A stretch of DNA of 64,000 bases, from positions 124,001-188,000 of the forward strand of contig BPAJ01000001.1 of assembly GCA_019652555.1 (NCBI GenBank). Direction: 5' to 3'. Every line of letters begins with the position of its first letter. Within the stretch, counting starts at the first letter, position 1. The position numbers were made by a program, and so were the translations under genes. The stretch is from Gammaproteobacteria bacterium (GTDB taxonomy: Bacteria > Pseudomonadota > Gammaproteobacteria > Magnimaribacterales > AG-339-G14). The notes beneath the pieces were generated by a model that was not told the DNA's origin, ran no database searches, and saw only the letters and a program-made list of their open reading frames with translations. Below, piece by piece: positions 53,472 through 63,367 of the stretch.

Positions 53472-54554
53472 ATGTTTTTACCAATACTTGAATATTTAGC
53501 GGAAAGCTTTGGGCCTTTAAGGATCTTCAACTATTTCACTTTTAGAGCAATCCTTGCAACTTTAACCTCACTGGTTTTTATTCTTTTTTTTGGCAAGACT
53601 TTTATAAGATTCATAGCAAAACAAAAGTATGGTCAGATCATTAGAGACGAAGGCCCTCAAAGTCATTTAGAAAAAAAAGGAACTCCCACGATGGGAGGGT
53701 TATTAATTTTATTTTCTATTGTATTTTCATGCCTTTGTTGGGGAGATTTAAGTAATAAATATCTTTTAGTTTCAATGGCAGTAACCTTTTTATTTGGCGT
53801 TATTGGGTTAATTGATGACTATTTAAAACTGCGTTATTCAAATAGCAAAGGTCTAAGTGGCAGAAGTAGGCTTCTATGGGAAATTTTAGTAGCTTTATCT
53901 GCAAGTTCATTGATTTACTATTTTGCTACTAGCGCAGAAGAAACTACTTTGTTTCTTCCTTTTTTCAAAGACTTTGCTCTGCAACTTGGGATTTGGTTCA
54001 TTTTATTCAGCGCCTTGGTTCTTGTTGCAACTGCAAATGCTGTTAATTTAACTGATGGGCTAGATGGACTAGCAATAATGCCTTCTGTAATGGTGGCTGC
54101 AGGAATGGGAATAATTGCATACATTTCGGGTAATGCAATTCTCTCGGATTATCTTAATGTTCCCTATCTTTTTTATTCAACAGAAATAGTAATTTTTTGT
54201 GGGGCGCTAGTTGGAGCTGGGATAGGGTTTCTTTGGTTTAATACTTATCCAGCACAAATATTCATGGGCGATGTTGGATCTCTGTCTTTAGGTGCGGCAT
54301 TAGGAATTATCGCAGTAAGTATTAGACAAGAATTTATATTGATGTTGATGGGGGGAGTTTTTGTAATAGAAACTCTGTCTGTAATTCTTCAGGTTGCTTC
54401 TTTCAAACTAACTGGGAAAAGAATATTTAAAATGGCTCCCTTACATCATCATTATGAACTTTCAGGGCTAGCTGAACCAAAAATAATTGTCAGATTTTGG
54501 ATCGTTACCTTAATTCTTGTTCTTTTTGCTTTGGCTACCTTTAGACTAAGATAA
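53472..54554 (+). CDS. mraY: phospho-N-acetylmuramoyl-pentapeptide-transferase
   Basis: GTPTMGGLLIL, NLTDGLDGLA, FMGDVGSLSLG, APLHHHYEL. Confidence 0.97.
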   Translation: MFLPILEYLAESFGPLRIFNYFTFRAILATLTSLVFILFFGKTFIRFIAKQKYGQIIRDEGPQSHLEKKGTPTMGGLLILFSIVFSCLCWGDLSNKYLLVSMAVTFLFGVIGLIDDYLKLRYSNSKGLSGRSRLLWEILVALSASSLIYYFATSAEETTLFLPFFKDFALQLGIWFILFSALVLVATANAVNLTDGLDGLAIMPSVMVAAGMGIIAYISGNAILSDYLNVPYLFYSTEIVIFCGALVGAGIGFLWFNTYPAQIFMGDVGSLSLGAALGIIAVSIRQEFILMLMGGVFVIETLSVILQVASFKLTGKRIFKMAPLHHHYELSGLAEPKIIVRFWIVTLILVLFALATFRLR

Positions 54555-54556
54555 AA

Positions 54557-55759
54557 ATGAATTCATCCAAACCTGTTCTAATCCTTGGCAAAGGAATTAC
54601 AGGAGAGTCATTTAGAGAATATTTTTCTAAAAAAAAACAACCATTCATTACTTACGATACGAGGGTAAAAAAGGATGATTTCAATTTAAAAAAAAATTTA
54701 AATTTTAATTTTATTACCGAAGAAGAAATCGATTTTAACAACTTAAAATTTATAGCCTGCAGTCCAGGATTTGACTTAAATCACAACATAATCAAAACAG
54801 CAAAAGAAAAAAACATAGAAATTAAAAGTGATATAAATATTTTTTTAGAAGAAAACACATCAAAAAAAATATTAATTTCTGGCACCAATGGAAAATCAAC
54901 AGTTTGTTCATGGTTAGAAAAATTATTTAATTACCAACATTTAGATACTCTTGCCATTGGAAACATCGGAAGACCAGTTTTGGAATTCGTGGAGGAAAAA
55001 AAAGACTTTTTTGTTTTAGAGGTTTCAAGCTTTCATTTGGATATAGCACCATTACCCAAATTCAAATTATCAGTTTTGTTAAATATTACACCTGATCATA
55101 TTGATCGACATGGAAGCTTTAATGAATATGCAAAAATAAAAAAGAAGATAAGTGACAGTAGTGAAATTTCAATTGTTAACGAAAATCTCAAAGAATTTAT
55201 TCCTCAAGCTGATTATTTTTTTAGCAATAAAGGGTCTGTAAAAGATCAAAACTTCAATGCAATCAAAGAAATTTGTTCCTGCTTAAATCTTAATTTTTTA
55301 GAAAAAGATATTTTGAATTGTTTTGCTCAGCTTCCTCACAGAATGGAACTTTTTCATCAGTTAGATGGAAACATAACCTTCATAGATGATTCAAAAGCAA
55401 CTAATGTAGCTTCATCATTAGAAGGCCTGAAAAGTGTCGATGAATCCAAGTCATTGATAGTGATTTGTGGAGGAAGATCAAAAGATCAGGATTTTAAAAG
55501 TTTCACTGATTATCTAAATAAACGTGCAAAGAAAATTTATTATTTTGGCGAGAGTACAAAAATTTTAAAAAAGCTTCTTGATTCGTCAAAATCTCAAGAA
55601 GTTTCAAACCTTGAAGAGGCAGTTCATTCGGCATTAAAAATTATTGAAAGTGATACCGTTATGATTCTTTCGCCAGCATGTTCTAGCTTAGATATGTTTG
55701 AAAGCTTTGAGGAAAGAGGAAAAAAATTTAAGGATTTAGTTTTGAATGCCAAAATTTAA
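54557..55759 (+). CDS. murD: UDP-N-acetylmuramoylalanine-D-glutamate ligase
   Basis: ISGTNGKSTVCSWL, ITPDHIDRH, DDSKATN. Confidence 0.93.
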   Translation: MNSSKPVLILGKGITGESFREYFSKKKQPFITYDTRVKKDDFNLKKNLNFNFITEEEIDFNNLKFIACSPGFDLNHNIIKTAKEKNIEIKSDINIFLEENTSKKILISGTNGKSTVCSWLEKLFNYQHLDTLAIGNIGRPVLEFVEEKKDFFVLEVSSFHLDIAPLPKFKLSVLLNITPDHIDRHGSFNEYAKIKKKISDSSEISIVNENLKEFIPQADYFFSNKGSVKDQNFNAIKEICSCLNLNFLEKDILNCFAQLPHRMELFHQLDGNITFIDDSKATNVASSLEGLKSVDESKSLIVICGGRSKDQDFKSFTDYLNKRAKKIYYFGESTKILKKLLDSSKSQEVSNLEEAVHSALKIIESDTVMILSPACSSLDMFESFEERGKKFKDLVLNAKI

Positions 55760-56912
55760 AAACCAATCAACATTGCAAAGGATTTTTCTTGGTAAGCAAG
55801 ATCGCTCGCTTGGCTTCGCTGATATTGATATACCTATGTTGTTCATTTCAACGTTCTTATTATTTTTTGGTATTGTCATGGTTACTTCCGTATCTCTCCC
55901 TCTCACTTCAGGGTCGCTCAACATGACTTTGAGTCATATTCAAAAAATTTTCATTGCGTTTGTTATTGCATTATTTGCTTTCAGAATGCCAATGAGCTTT
56001 TGGCAAAAAAATTCAATTTATTTCTTATTGTTCTCTTTACTTTTATTGATATTGGTTTTTGTCCCCTTCATAGGAAAAGAAGTTAACGGCGCATTTAGAT
56101 GGATTCGAGTTTTGGGCTTTTCTTTTCAACCTTCTGAATTGATGAAGTTTTCGCTTATCATTTATATATCCTCATATTGCATTAGAAAATACGATGAATT
56201 TAGAGAAGAATGGTTAGGCTTCTTTAAACCTGTTTTTTTGATTTCGCTTTCCATATTGCTTATTTTGCTTGAGCCAGATTTAGGTTCATCGGCAGTAATA
56301 TTTATTGTATCTTTTTCTATACTTTTTATTGCTGGAGCCCCTCTAAAGCATCTTATATCAATTTTTATAGTTGGATTATTTACATTTATTGGCTTGATAT
56401 TTACAGCGAGCTACAGAATCAAAAGAATTATGGGATATTTAGATCCTTGGAATAACGAATTTGCAGAGCAGTTAAGAGCTTCTTTAAGCGCAATAAGTAA
56501 TGGGCAATGGTTTGGAGTAGGCATTGGAAATAGCCAAATGAAAGAGGGATTTTTGTCGGATGCTCAAACCGACTTTATTTTTGCGATTATCACAGAAGAA
56601 TTAGGCATTGTTTTTAGTTTAGTTTTAATTTTAGCTTTCTCATACTTAGTCTTCAGATGTTTTATGATAGGAAGATATGCTCGTCAAAATGATTATACTT
56701 TTGGTTGTTTAGTATCTTATGGAGCGGGAGTTTTAATAGCTCTGCATGTTTTTATAAATATCGGCGTTTCAACGGGATTGCTACCTACAAAAGGTATTAC
56801 GTTACCATTAATAAGCTTTGGAGGTTCCAACTTGATGCTCATGTTTGTTTTGATTGCCTTAGTTCAGAAAATAAAGATTGAAGCAAACTTTTCAAATAAA
56901 GTTTCTGTCTAA
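55746..56912 (+). CDS. ftsW: peptidoglycan glycosyltransferase FtsW
   Basis: SEDS family; FQPSELMK, GLLPTKGITLPLISFGGS. Confidence 0.96.
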   Translation: MPKFKNQSTLQRIFLGKQDRSLGFADIDIPMLFISTFLLFFGIVMVTSVSLPLTSGSLNMTLSHIQKIFIAFVIALFAFRMPMSFWQKNSIYFLLFSLLLLILVFVPFIGKEVNGAFRWIRVLGFSFQPSELMKFSLIIYISSYCIRKYDEFREEWLGFFKPVFLISLSILLILLEPDLGSSAVIFIVSFSILFIAGAPLKHLISIFIVGLFTFIGLIFTASYRIKRIMGYLDPWNNEFAEQLRASLSAISNGQWFGVGIGNSQMKEGFLSDAQTDFIFAIITEELGIVFSLVLILAFSYLVFRCFMIGRYARQNDYTFGCLVSYGAGVLIALHVFINIGVSTGLLPTKGITLPLISFGGSNLMLMFVLIALVQKIKIEANFSNKVSV

Positions 56913-56917
56913 AAAAT

Positions 56918-58015
56918 ATGTCAGATAAAAATAAAAAAATTATTATCTGTGCAGGGGGGACAGGGGGACATGTATTTCCTGCAAAAAAATTAAGCGAAAT
57001 GCTTCTTAAAGAGACTGTTGAAATAAGTTGGATTGGCTCGTCTAGAGGACCGGAAGAACAAATATGCAAAGATTTAGGTATTAAATTTTATCGGTATCCA
57101 TTAACTGGCTTCAGAGGCAAATCTTTATTTTTTAAAATCTTAAGTCTTATTTTTTTGATTTTCTCATTCTTGAGATTTTTTCTAGAATTTCAGATTGGGA
57201 ATATTTTTTCTAAAAGAAATATCCTAGTTTGTTTTGGAGGGTATGTCTCTTTAGTAGGTTTGGCACACTTTTCTGGACCAATATATATTCAAGAACAAAA
57301 TTCTATACCTGGTTCTACAAATAGACTTTTAGCTCGGTATAAAAAAATAGATAAGATTTTTTGCGGTTTTCCAAAAACCCAAGATTTTTTTGAAGAAAAG
57401 AAAGCAATATTCTCTGGCAATTTAATAAATCTTAATGCACAAAAAGTTGTGAAAAAGAAACCCTGCTCTGGTGAGTTAGATATCAAGATCATGGGAGGAA
57501 GTCTTGGCGCTAGATTGATTAACAAAACTGCACCCAAAGTTTTCAGCCAGCTATCACAAGATTTTCCTGATTTTAAATTTATCTTGTCGCACCAATGTGG
57601 CAAAGGAAACCTAGAAGAAACAAAATCGTACTACGATTCTTGTAAAAAAAATTTTGATTTAAAGCTCTTTGAATTTGTAGAAAGTATGGAAAGCTTTTAT
57701 TCAAATGCGGATCTAATAATTTCAAGAGCAGGAGCTCTGTCCGTATCTGAAATTTGTGAAACTCAAAATATTGCAATTTTCATTCCTTTGAAAAATTCAA
57801 TTGATAATCATCAACATGAAAATGCTAAATTCCTGGCAGAGAAAAACTCTGCATTTATTTGTGAAGAGGATCTTTTGGAAGAAAATTTAAAAAAAATATT
57901 ATTTGAAATAGTTAAAAATCCTGAGATTCTTGAAAAGATGAAAAAAAACATATCCAGGATTTCTTTAACTGACAAAAAAAATATTATTGTCAAAAAAATT
58001 CTTTCAAATGAATGA
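56918..58015 (+). CDS. murG: UDP-GlcNAc:undecaprenyl-pyrophosphoryl-MurNAc-pentapeptide transferase
   Basis: CAGGTGGHVFPA, QEQNSIPGSTNR, ISRAGALSVSEI. Confidence 0.95.
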   Translation: MSDKNKKIIICAGGTGGHVFPAKKLSEMLLKETVEISWIGSSRGPEEQICKDLGIKFYRYPLTGFRGKSLFFKILSLIFLIFSFLRFFLEFQIGNIFSKRNILVCFGGYVSLVGLAHFSGPIYIQEQNSIPGSTNRLLARYKKIDKIFCGFPKTQDFFEEKKAIFSGNLINLNAQKVVKKKPCSGELDIKIMGGSLGARLINKTAPKVFSQLSQDFPDFKFILSHQCGKGNLEETKSYYDSCKKNFDLKLFEFVESMESFYSNADLIISRAGALSVSEICETQNIAIFIPLKNSIDNHQHENAKFLAEKNSAFICEEDLLEENLKKILFEIVKNPEILEKMKKNISRISLTDKKNIIVKKILSNE

Positions 58016-59359
58016 CATAAAAAAAATACATTTAATTGGAATAGGTGGTGCCGGAATGAGTGGCATTGCTGAAATACTAATCAATTTAGATTATGAAATT
58101 TCTGGTTCCGATTTAGTTGATACTCCAATAACGCAGAGACTTGAGTCTCTTGGAGCTGAGATTTTTTATGCCCATGATGCCTCAAATGTAGCAGAAAAGG
58201 ATTTGGTTGTTATTTCATCGGCTATTTCACATGAAAATTTGGAAGTATCTGAGGCTGAAAAATTAAAAATTCCAGTTATCAAAAGAGCTGAAATGCTGGC
58301 AAATTTAATGATGCTTAAAGAAAGTGTTGCAATAGCCGGCAGTCATGGCAAAACCACTATAACTTGTATTCTTGCTCATATTTTTAGCAGTAATGAACTT
58401 GATCCTACATACATCATTGGCGGGAAGGTAGAATCTTTTGCATCAAATGCAAAGCTTGGCAAAGGCAAACATATTTTTACCGAAGCTGATGAAAGTGACG
58501 GCTCATTTTTATTATTAAGACCCCATAAAGCAGTAATTGCGAATATAGATAACGATCATTTGGAGGCTTATGACGACAGTCTTGAAAAATTAAAACAATC
58601 CTTTAAGGACTTTTGTCTGAAAACTCCCTTTCAAGGTCGAATATTTGCCAATGGTGATTCTCCTGAAGTAGTAGAAGTCATTGAAAATCTTCCTCGTAAT
58701 GTATCTTTGTTTGGTTTTTCTGCAAACAACGATTTTCAAATATTAAATTTCATGCAAGACAAAGATGGTTCTAATTTTGTTTTATTTGATAAAGAAAAAA
58801 ACAATAAAATGAGCTTTAAGACAAATATGCTGGGAAAGCATAATATTTTAAACGCAGCAGCAGCTATCACTGTAGCTCTCGATGAAGGAATATCTTACGA
58901 AGGAATAAAGCAGGCTTTAGAAAATTCATTTTGGGGTTTCAATTTATAGAAAAGGGTTTTTGAAAAGGACATAAATTCTTATCGATGATTATGGACATCA
59001 TCCAAAAGGGAGTTAAGGTTTCAATTAAACAGTAAAGAGGTTTGGCCCAAAAAAAACTATTGGTTTTTTTTCAACCCTAGGTATTCCGCAAAAGCTTTTT
59101 TGACGATTTTGTAAGGCTTTTGTCTTCTTGCGAAAACTTAATTCTTTTAGAGATCTATCCAGCAAGTGAAAAACCGATTCCAAACTATGAAAGTGATGAC
59201 CTTATTAGAGAGATACATAAGTTAAATCCATCGGCAAAATTGGTAAGAGGCATAGAGGAGGCATATGATGCAATGAAAGAAATTGCTGAGGATAATTTCA
59301 TTTTTCTAACGCAAGGAGCTGGAAATACTTCGTTGCTAGCAAAAAAATTTAAAAATTAA
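58008..59359 (+). pseudogene. murC: murC (UDP-N-acetylmuramate-L-alanine ligase) disrupted by a stop and a cluster of indels at about 58945-59102
   Basis: N-terminal HLIGIGGAGMSGIAEIL, GSHGKTT, EADESDGSF intact; C-terminal LLEIYPASEKPIPN...QGAGN intact; conserved IDDYGHHPK, VKVSIK, EVWPKKK, RYSAKAF, DDFVRLL found in shifting frames. Confidence 0.85.
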
Positions 59360-60276
59360 TGAAGATAGAAAATTTAAGCATTGGTATTGTCTGTGGAGGC
59401 TTTTCAAATGAAAGAGAAATTTCTTTGAGAGGAGCTCAGTCAATTCATCAAACCTTGATTGCGAAAAACATAAATTCCAGACTCATTGATATCAGAGATA
59501 AAAACGAAATGCATGACAAAAAAATGTATGACGGTATTGATTTTGCTCTTGTAATGATTCATGGAAAAGGTGGAGAAGATGGAGAAGTCCAAGAGTTTTT
59601 ATCGTCATTGAATATTAAGTTTTCAGGAAGTGACATTTCAGGCCTGAAAAATTCATATGATAAAGTTCTGACCAAACAAATTTGGTGTGAAAACAAAGTA
59701 AACACTCCTCAATATGTGTCAGACATTTTTGACTGGTCTGATCTTCCTGACTTTTTAAAAAAAACTTCAAAGTTGGTTATAAAACCAAGCAAGGAAGGTT
59801 CAAGTCTTGGAGTATCTATAATAAAAAATAATTCTGAAAATTTTTCAAAGGCCATTAAACATGCAAAAAAGTTTGAAGGCACTCCAATTATTGAAGAATT
59901 TATTCCTGGAAGAGAACTTACTATCTCAGTTTTAGGAAATTTAATATGTGATCCAATAGAAATTGAAGCTCAAGAAGAGTTTTATAATTTTGAAGCAAAA
60001 TACAATAGAACTGATACATCTTATAGCTTTCCTATTTTTGCAGAAGACAAACTAGCTAAGCTTAAAAAGCTTTCAAAGAATGCTTTTGATCTTTTAGGGT
60101 GTGATAAATGGGGGAGAGTAGATTTAATTGAATACGAAGAAAAATTTTACTTCATTGAGGTGAATACCGTTCCAGGAATGACAGAGACCAGTTTAGTGCC
60201 TAAATCAGCAGAAAAAGAAGGTTTAAATTTTTTTGAACTCATAAAAAAAATAATAATAGACTCTATTGATAATTGA
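59359..60276 (+). CDS. ddl: D-alanine-D-alanine ligase
   Basis: ATP-grasp; GGFSNEREISLRG, VKPSKEGSSLGV, FIEVNTVPGMTETSL. Confidence 0.96.
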   Translation: MKIENLSIGIVCGGFSNEREISLRGAQSIHQTLIAKNINSRLIDIRDKNEMHDKKMYDGIDFALVMIHGKGGEDGEVQEFLSSLNIKFSGSDISGLKNSYDKVLTKQIWCENKVNTPQYVSDIFDWSDLPDFLKKTSKLVIKPSKEGSSLGVSIIKNNSENFSKAIKHAKKFEGTPIIEEFIPGRELTISVLGNLICDPIEIEAQEEFYNFEAKYNRTDTSYSFPIFAEDKLAKLKKLSKNAFDLLGCDKWGRVDLIEYEEKFYFIEVNTVPGMTETSLVPKSAEKEGLNFFELIKKIIIDSIDN

Positions 60277-60348
60277 GTTCTTTTGACTTAGACTTCGCGT
60301 GTTTTCTTGAGTCTTACTTTAAAAGATTCATACCCATAAGGAGGCAAA

Positions 60349-61212
60349 TTGAATCATTACGAAATTATTTATATTTTTAACCCTGATGAAAAAGAGCTGG
60401 GTAAATCTCTATTCGATAAAATATTAGAGACAACCAAATCCATTAAAGGTCAGATACATAGATCCGAAGAAATTGGCTCAAGAAGATTGGCATATCCAAT
60501 AAAAGATTTCTATCGAGGCGAGTACTTTTTAATCAACTTAGAGTGTAATTCCTCTGAGCTAGCATCAATAACCGACCTTTTTAAATTTAATGAAAATATT
60601 TTAAGGACATCCGTTTTAAAGAAAAAACAAGCTGAAACTGGCAAATCAGCTCTCATGGAACAAACCAAAGACTCTTCGTATGAAAAAGATTCAAAAGACG
60701 AAGGCCTTGTAAAAAAAGTTTCAAATGAAGCAAAAGAAGTTTTATCAAAAGCAGAAGAAGTAGTTGAAGACGCCATTGAAGAAGTCAAAGAAGCTGCTGA
60801 AAAAGTCGAAGAAGTTGTAGAAGATGTGGTTGAGGATGTGGTTGAGAAAGCTGAGGAGATTGTCGAAGCTGCTGAGGAAGTCGTTGAGGATGTTGTTGAA
60901 AAAGCAGAAGAAGTAGTTGAAGACGCCATTGAAGAAGTCAAAGAAGCTGCTGAAAAAGTCGAAGAAGTTGTAGAAGATGTGGTTGAGGATGTGGTTGAGA
61001 AAGCTGAGGAGATTGTCGAAGCTGCTGAGGAAGTCGTTGAGGATGTTGTTGAAAAAGCAGAAGAAGTAGTTGAAGACGCCATTGAAGAAGTCAAAGAAGC
61101 TGCTGAAAAAGTCGAAGAGGTTGTTGAAGAAGTAGTTGAAGAGGCAAAAGAAAAAGCAAAAGGAGTTTTTGCAAAAGTTAAGAATGTTTTTAAATCAGAT
61201 AAGAAAAAGTAA
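60349..61212 (+). CDS. rpsF: 30S ribosomal protein S6 with long acidic repetitive C-terminal extension (TTG start)
   Basis: [14 protein letters not shown]..., [16 protein letters not shown] core, then about 190 aa of extension; rpsF-rpsR-rplI order. Confidence 0.94.
   Translation: MNHYEIIYIFNPDEKELGKSLFDKILETTKSIKGQIHRSEEIGSRRLAYPIKDFYRGEYFLINLECNSSELASITDLFKFNENILRTSVLKKKQAETGKSALMEQTKDSSYEKDSKDEGLVKKVSNEAKEVLSKAEEVVEDAIEEVKEAAEKVEEVVEDVVEDVVEKAEEIVEAAEEVVEDVVEKAEEVVEDAIEEVKEAAEKVEEVVEDVVEDVVEKAEEIVEAAEEVVEDVVEKAEEVVEDAIEEVKEAAEKVEEVVEEVVEEAKEKAKGVFAKVKNVFKSDKKK
60748..61118 (+). repeat. 153-bp in-frame tandem repeat, about 2.4 copies (51 aa [51 protein letters not shown])
   Basis: Copies start at 60748, 60901 and 61054; the first two appear identical by eye at nucleotide level; third is identical to about 61118. 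Confidence 0.95.
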
Positions 61213-61217
61213 GATAT

Positions 61218-61481
61218 ATGAGAAGACAAAAAGATAACAAAAGAAGAAATCAGAATCAGGATAACTTTCTAAAGCCTAAAAGAGCTTGTCAATTTACTGC
61301 AGCAGGCGTTGAAGAAATTGATTATAAAGATGTTGAGCTTTTAAAAAAATTCATAACAGAAACAGGAAAGATTATTCCAGCACGTATGACCGGTACAAGT
61401 GCAAAGTATCAACGCCAACTTACTAGAGCCATAAAAAGAGCAAGGCTTTTGGCATTATTACCTTTTACAGATAGTCATTAA
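61218..61481 (+). CDS. rpsR: 30S ribosomal protein S18
   Basis: [35 protein letters not shown]. Confidence 0.97.
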   Translation: MRRQKDNKRRNQNQDNFLKPKRACQFTAAGVEEIDYKDVELLKKFITETGKIIPARMTGTSAKYQRQLTRAIKRARLLALLPFTDSH

Positions 61482-61485
61482 AAGC

Positions 61486-61938
61486 ATGAAGTTAATTCTA
61501 CAAGAAAGCATTACTGGATTAGGAAATCCTGGAGACTTGGTCCAAGTTAAATCAGGTTATGGTAGAAATTATCTTTTACCTTCAGGCAAAGCGATTATTG
61601 CCAATGAAGAAAATATGAAGGTTTATGAAGCAAAACAAGAAGAATTGAAACTTCAGGAAGAAAAAAGGCTAGAAAGTGCAAAAGAGATTTTTGAAAAAAT
61701 AAATGAATTTTCCGTCTCCCAAAATGTAGCGATTTCCGAGGAAGGCACAATGTATGGCTCAGTAGGAACAAAAGAGATTTCAGAACTTTTAGAAGCAAAT
61801 GATTTCCAAATTGAAAGAAGTGCAGTCAGACTCCCTGAGGGTTCGCTCAAAGAACTCGGAAATTATGTGATTGATATCGAATTGCATCCTGAAGTTATAG
61901 CTAAAATTAATCTCGAACTAAAACCCGAAGAATCTTAA
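61486..61938 (+). CDS. rplI: 50S ribosomal protein L9
   Basis: MKLILQESITGLGNPGDLVQVKSGYGRNYLLPSGKA. Confidence 0.97.
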   Translation: MKLILQESITGLGNPGDLVQVKSGYGRNYLLPSGKAIIANEENMKVYEAKQEELKLQEEKRLESAKEIFEKINEFSVSQNVAISEEGTMYGSVGTKEISELLEANDFQIERSAVRLPEGSLKELGNYVIDIELHPEVIAKINLELKPEES

Positions 61939-61986
61939 AATCTAATTGTCTTCATTCTTCAGTAGTGGGAGAATATCAGCCCTGCT

Positions 61987-63366
61987 ATGAGAAAAGAAAA
62001 CGACTTACCATCATCTATTGAAGCCGAAAAAGCTGTTCTTGGAAGCATTATTTTAGAACCAACACTTTGGGATTCATTGTCTGTAGAAGTTGATGAAAGT
62101 GATTTTATTGCCAACGAACATAAGTTAATTTATCGAGGCATCAAAAAACTGATTGATCTTGGATCGGAGATTGACACCGTTACTTTGATTGAATCTCTTT
62201 CAAACGATAGCGATCTTTCATCTCTTTCTAATTTTGATCGAGTGAGTTATGTAAAAAATTTGGTATCTGAAACACCAGGCACAGCTAACTTTGTTAATTA
62301 TACAAACATCATTAAACAGTCTTCTTCGCTTAGGAAATTAATATCAACTGCAGCTGATATCTCTTCTTTGGCAAAGGAAGCAGATACTTTTGAAAGCGAA
62401 AGCGCTCTAAGCGAGGCTGAAGATAAATTAATAAAACTCAGAGACTCAATTCAAAGAAGTTCTGGTCCAATGTTAGCTAAAGATTTGATAAAACCGGTTT
62501 ACGACAAGATAGATGAGACCATAAGATCTGATAGAGATTTGGTAGGGATAAGCACAGGCTTTAGAGATTTAGATAAGCTCACAATGGGCTTACAACAAGG
62601 AGATTTATTCATTATTGCAGGTCGACCCAGTATGGGAAAGACTGCTTTTGCTCTTAGCATTGCCGGACAATTGGTAAACGATGGCATACCATCAGTGCTT
62701 TTTAGTTTGGAAATGTCCGCAAGATCTATTATGTACAGGCTGATATCTCTGCTAGGAAAAATAGAATTAAAAAAACTATTCGAAGCAAAAAATCTTTCTG
62801 ATAATGATTTTAATGAGATAGAGAACTCTCTTTCTTTACTGAGTAGATCCAAATTTTTTATTGATGATACATCTTCATTATCTCCATCAGAAATTCTCTC
62901 TCGATCAAGAAAGCTTAAAAGAGAAAATCCCGATTTAGGTCTGATCATCATCGATTACATGCAGTTGATGAATGCTGATAATAAAAATGATAATCGTGTT
63001 TCAGAAATGAGTGAAATTTCAAGATCTTTAAAAGCTCTGGCAAAAGAAATTGATGTCCCGGTAATAGCTTTATCTCAATTGAATAGAGCACCTGAAACAA
63101 GGACAGGAAAAAGACCTGTTCTTGCTGACCTAAAGGATTCTGGAGCGATTGAGCAAGATGCTGATATTGTGACTTTTGTTTTTCGTGCAGAAAAATATGA
63201 ACAAGATCTTGAAAATAAAGGGCTTGCAATAATTGATGTAGCAAAACATAGAAATGGGCCTACAGGTTCAGTGAAATTGCATTTTTCAGATAAATATACA
63301 AAGTTCCAAGATCTTGCCCCAGATGATCCAGCTCTAAGAAATCCAGATTTTTCAGAAGAAGATTGA
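61987..63366 (+). CDS. dnaB: replicative DNA helicase DnaB
   Basis: PSSIEAEKAVLGSII, AGRPSMGKTAFAL, KHRNGPTG. Confidence 0.97.
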   Translation: MRKENDLPSSIEAEKAVLGSIILEPTLWDSLSVEVDESDFIANEHKLIYRGIKKLIDLGSEIDTVTLIESLSNDSDLSSLSNFDRVSYVKNLVSETPGTANFVNYTNIIKQSSSLRKLISTAADISSLAKEADTFESESALSEAEDKLIKLRDSIQRSSGPMLAKDLIKPVYDKIDETIRSDRDLVGISTGFRDLDKLTMGLQQGDLFIIAGRPSMGKTAFALSIAGQLVNDGIPSVLFSLEMSARSIMYRLISLLGKIELKKLFEAKNLSDNDFNEIENSLSLLSRSKFFIDDTSSLSPSEILSRSRKLKRENPDLGLIIIDYMQLMNADNKNDNRVSEMSEISRSLKALAKEIDVPVIALSQLNRAPETRTGKRPVLADLKDSGAIEQDADIVTFVFRAEKYEQDLENKGLAIIDVAKHRNGPTGSVKLHFSDKYTKFQDLAPDDPALRNPDFSEED

Positions 63367-63367
63367 A

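Noticed and set aside
58945-59105. Programmed frameshifting in murC
   Set aside because: Too many successive shifts plus an in-frame stop; sequence error or lesion is far more likely
60748-61118. Possible CRISPR-like array
   Set aside because: 153-bp units are contiguous, in-frame and coding, with no spacers
60510-61229. 239-aa minus-strand ORF rich in S/T/A
   Set aside because: Antisense shadow of the rpsF repeat tail; low complexity produced by reading GAA/GTT-rich codons backward
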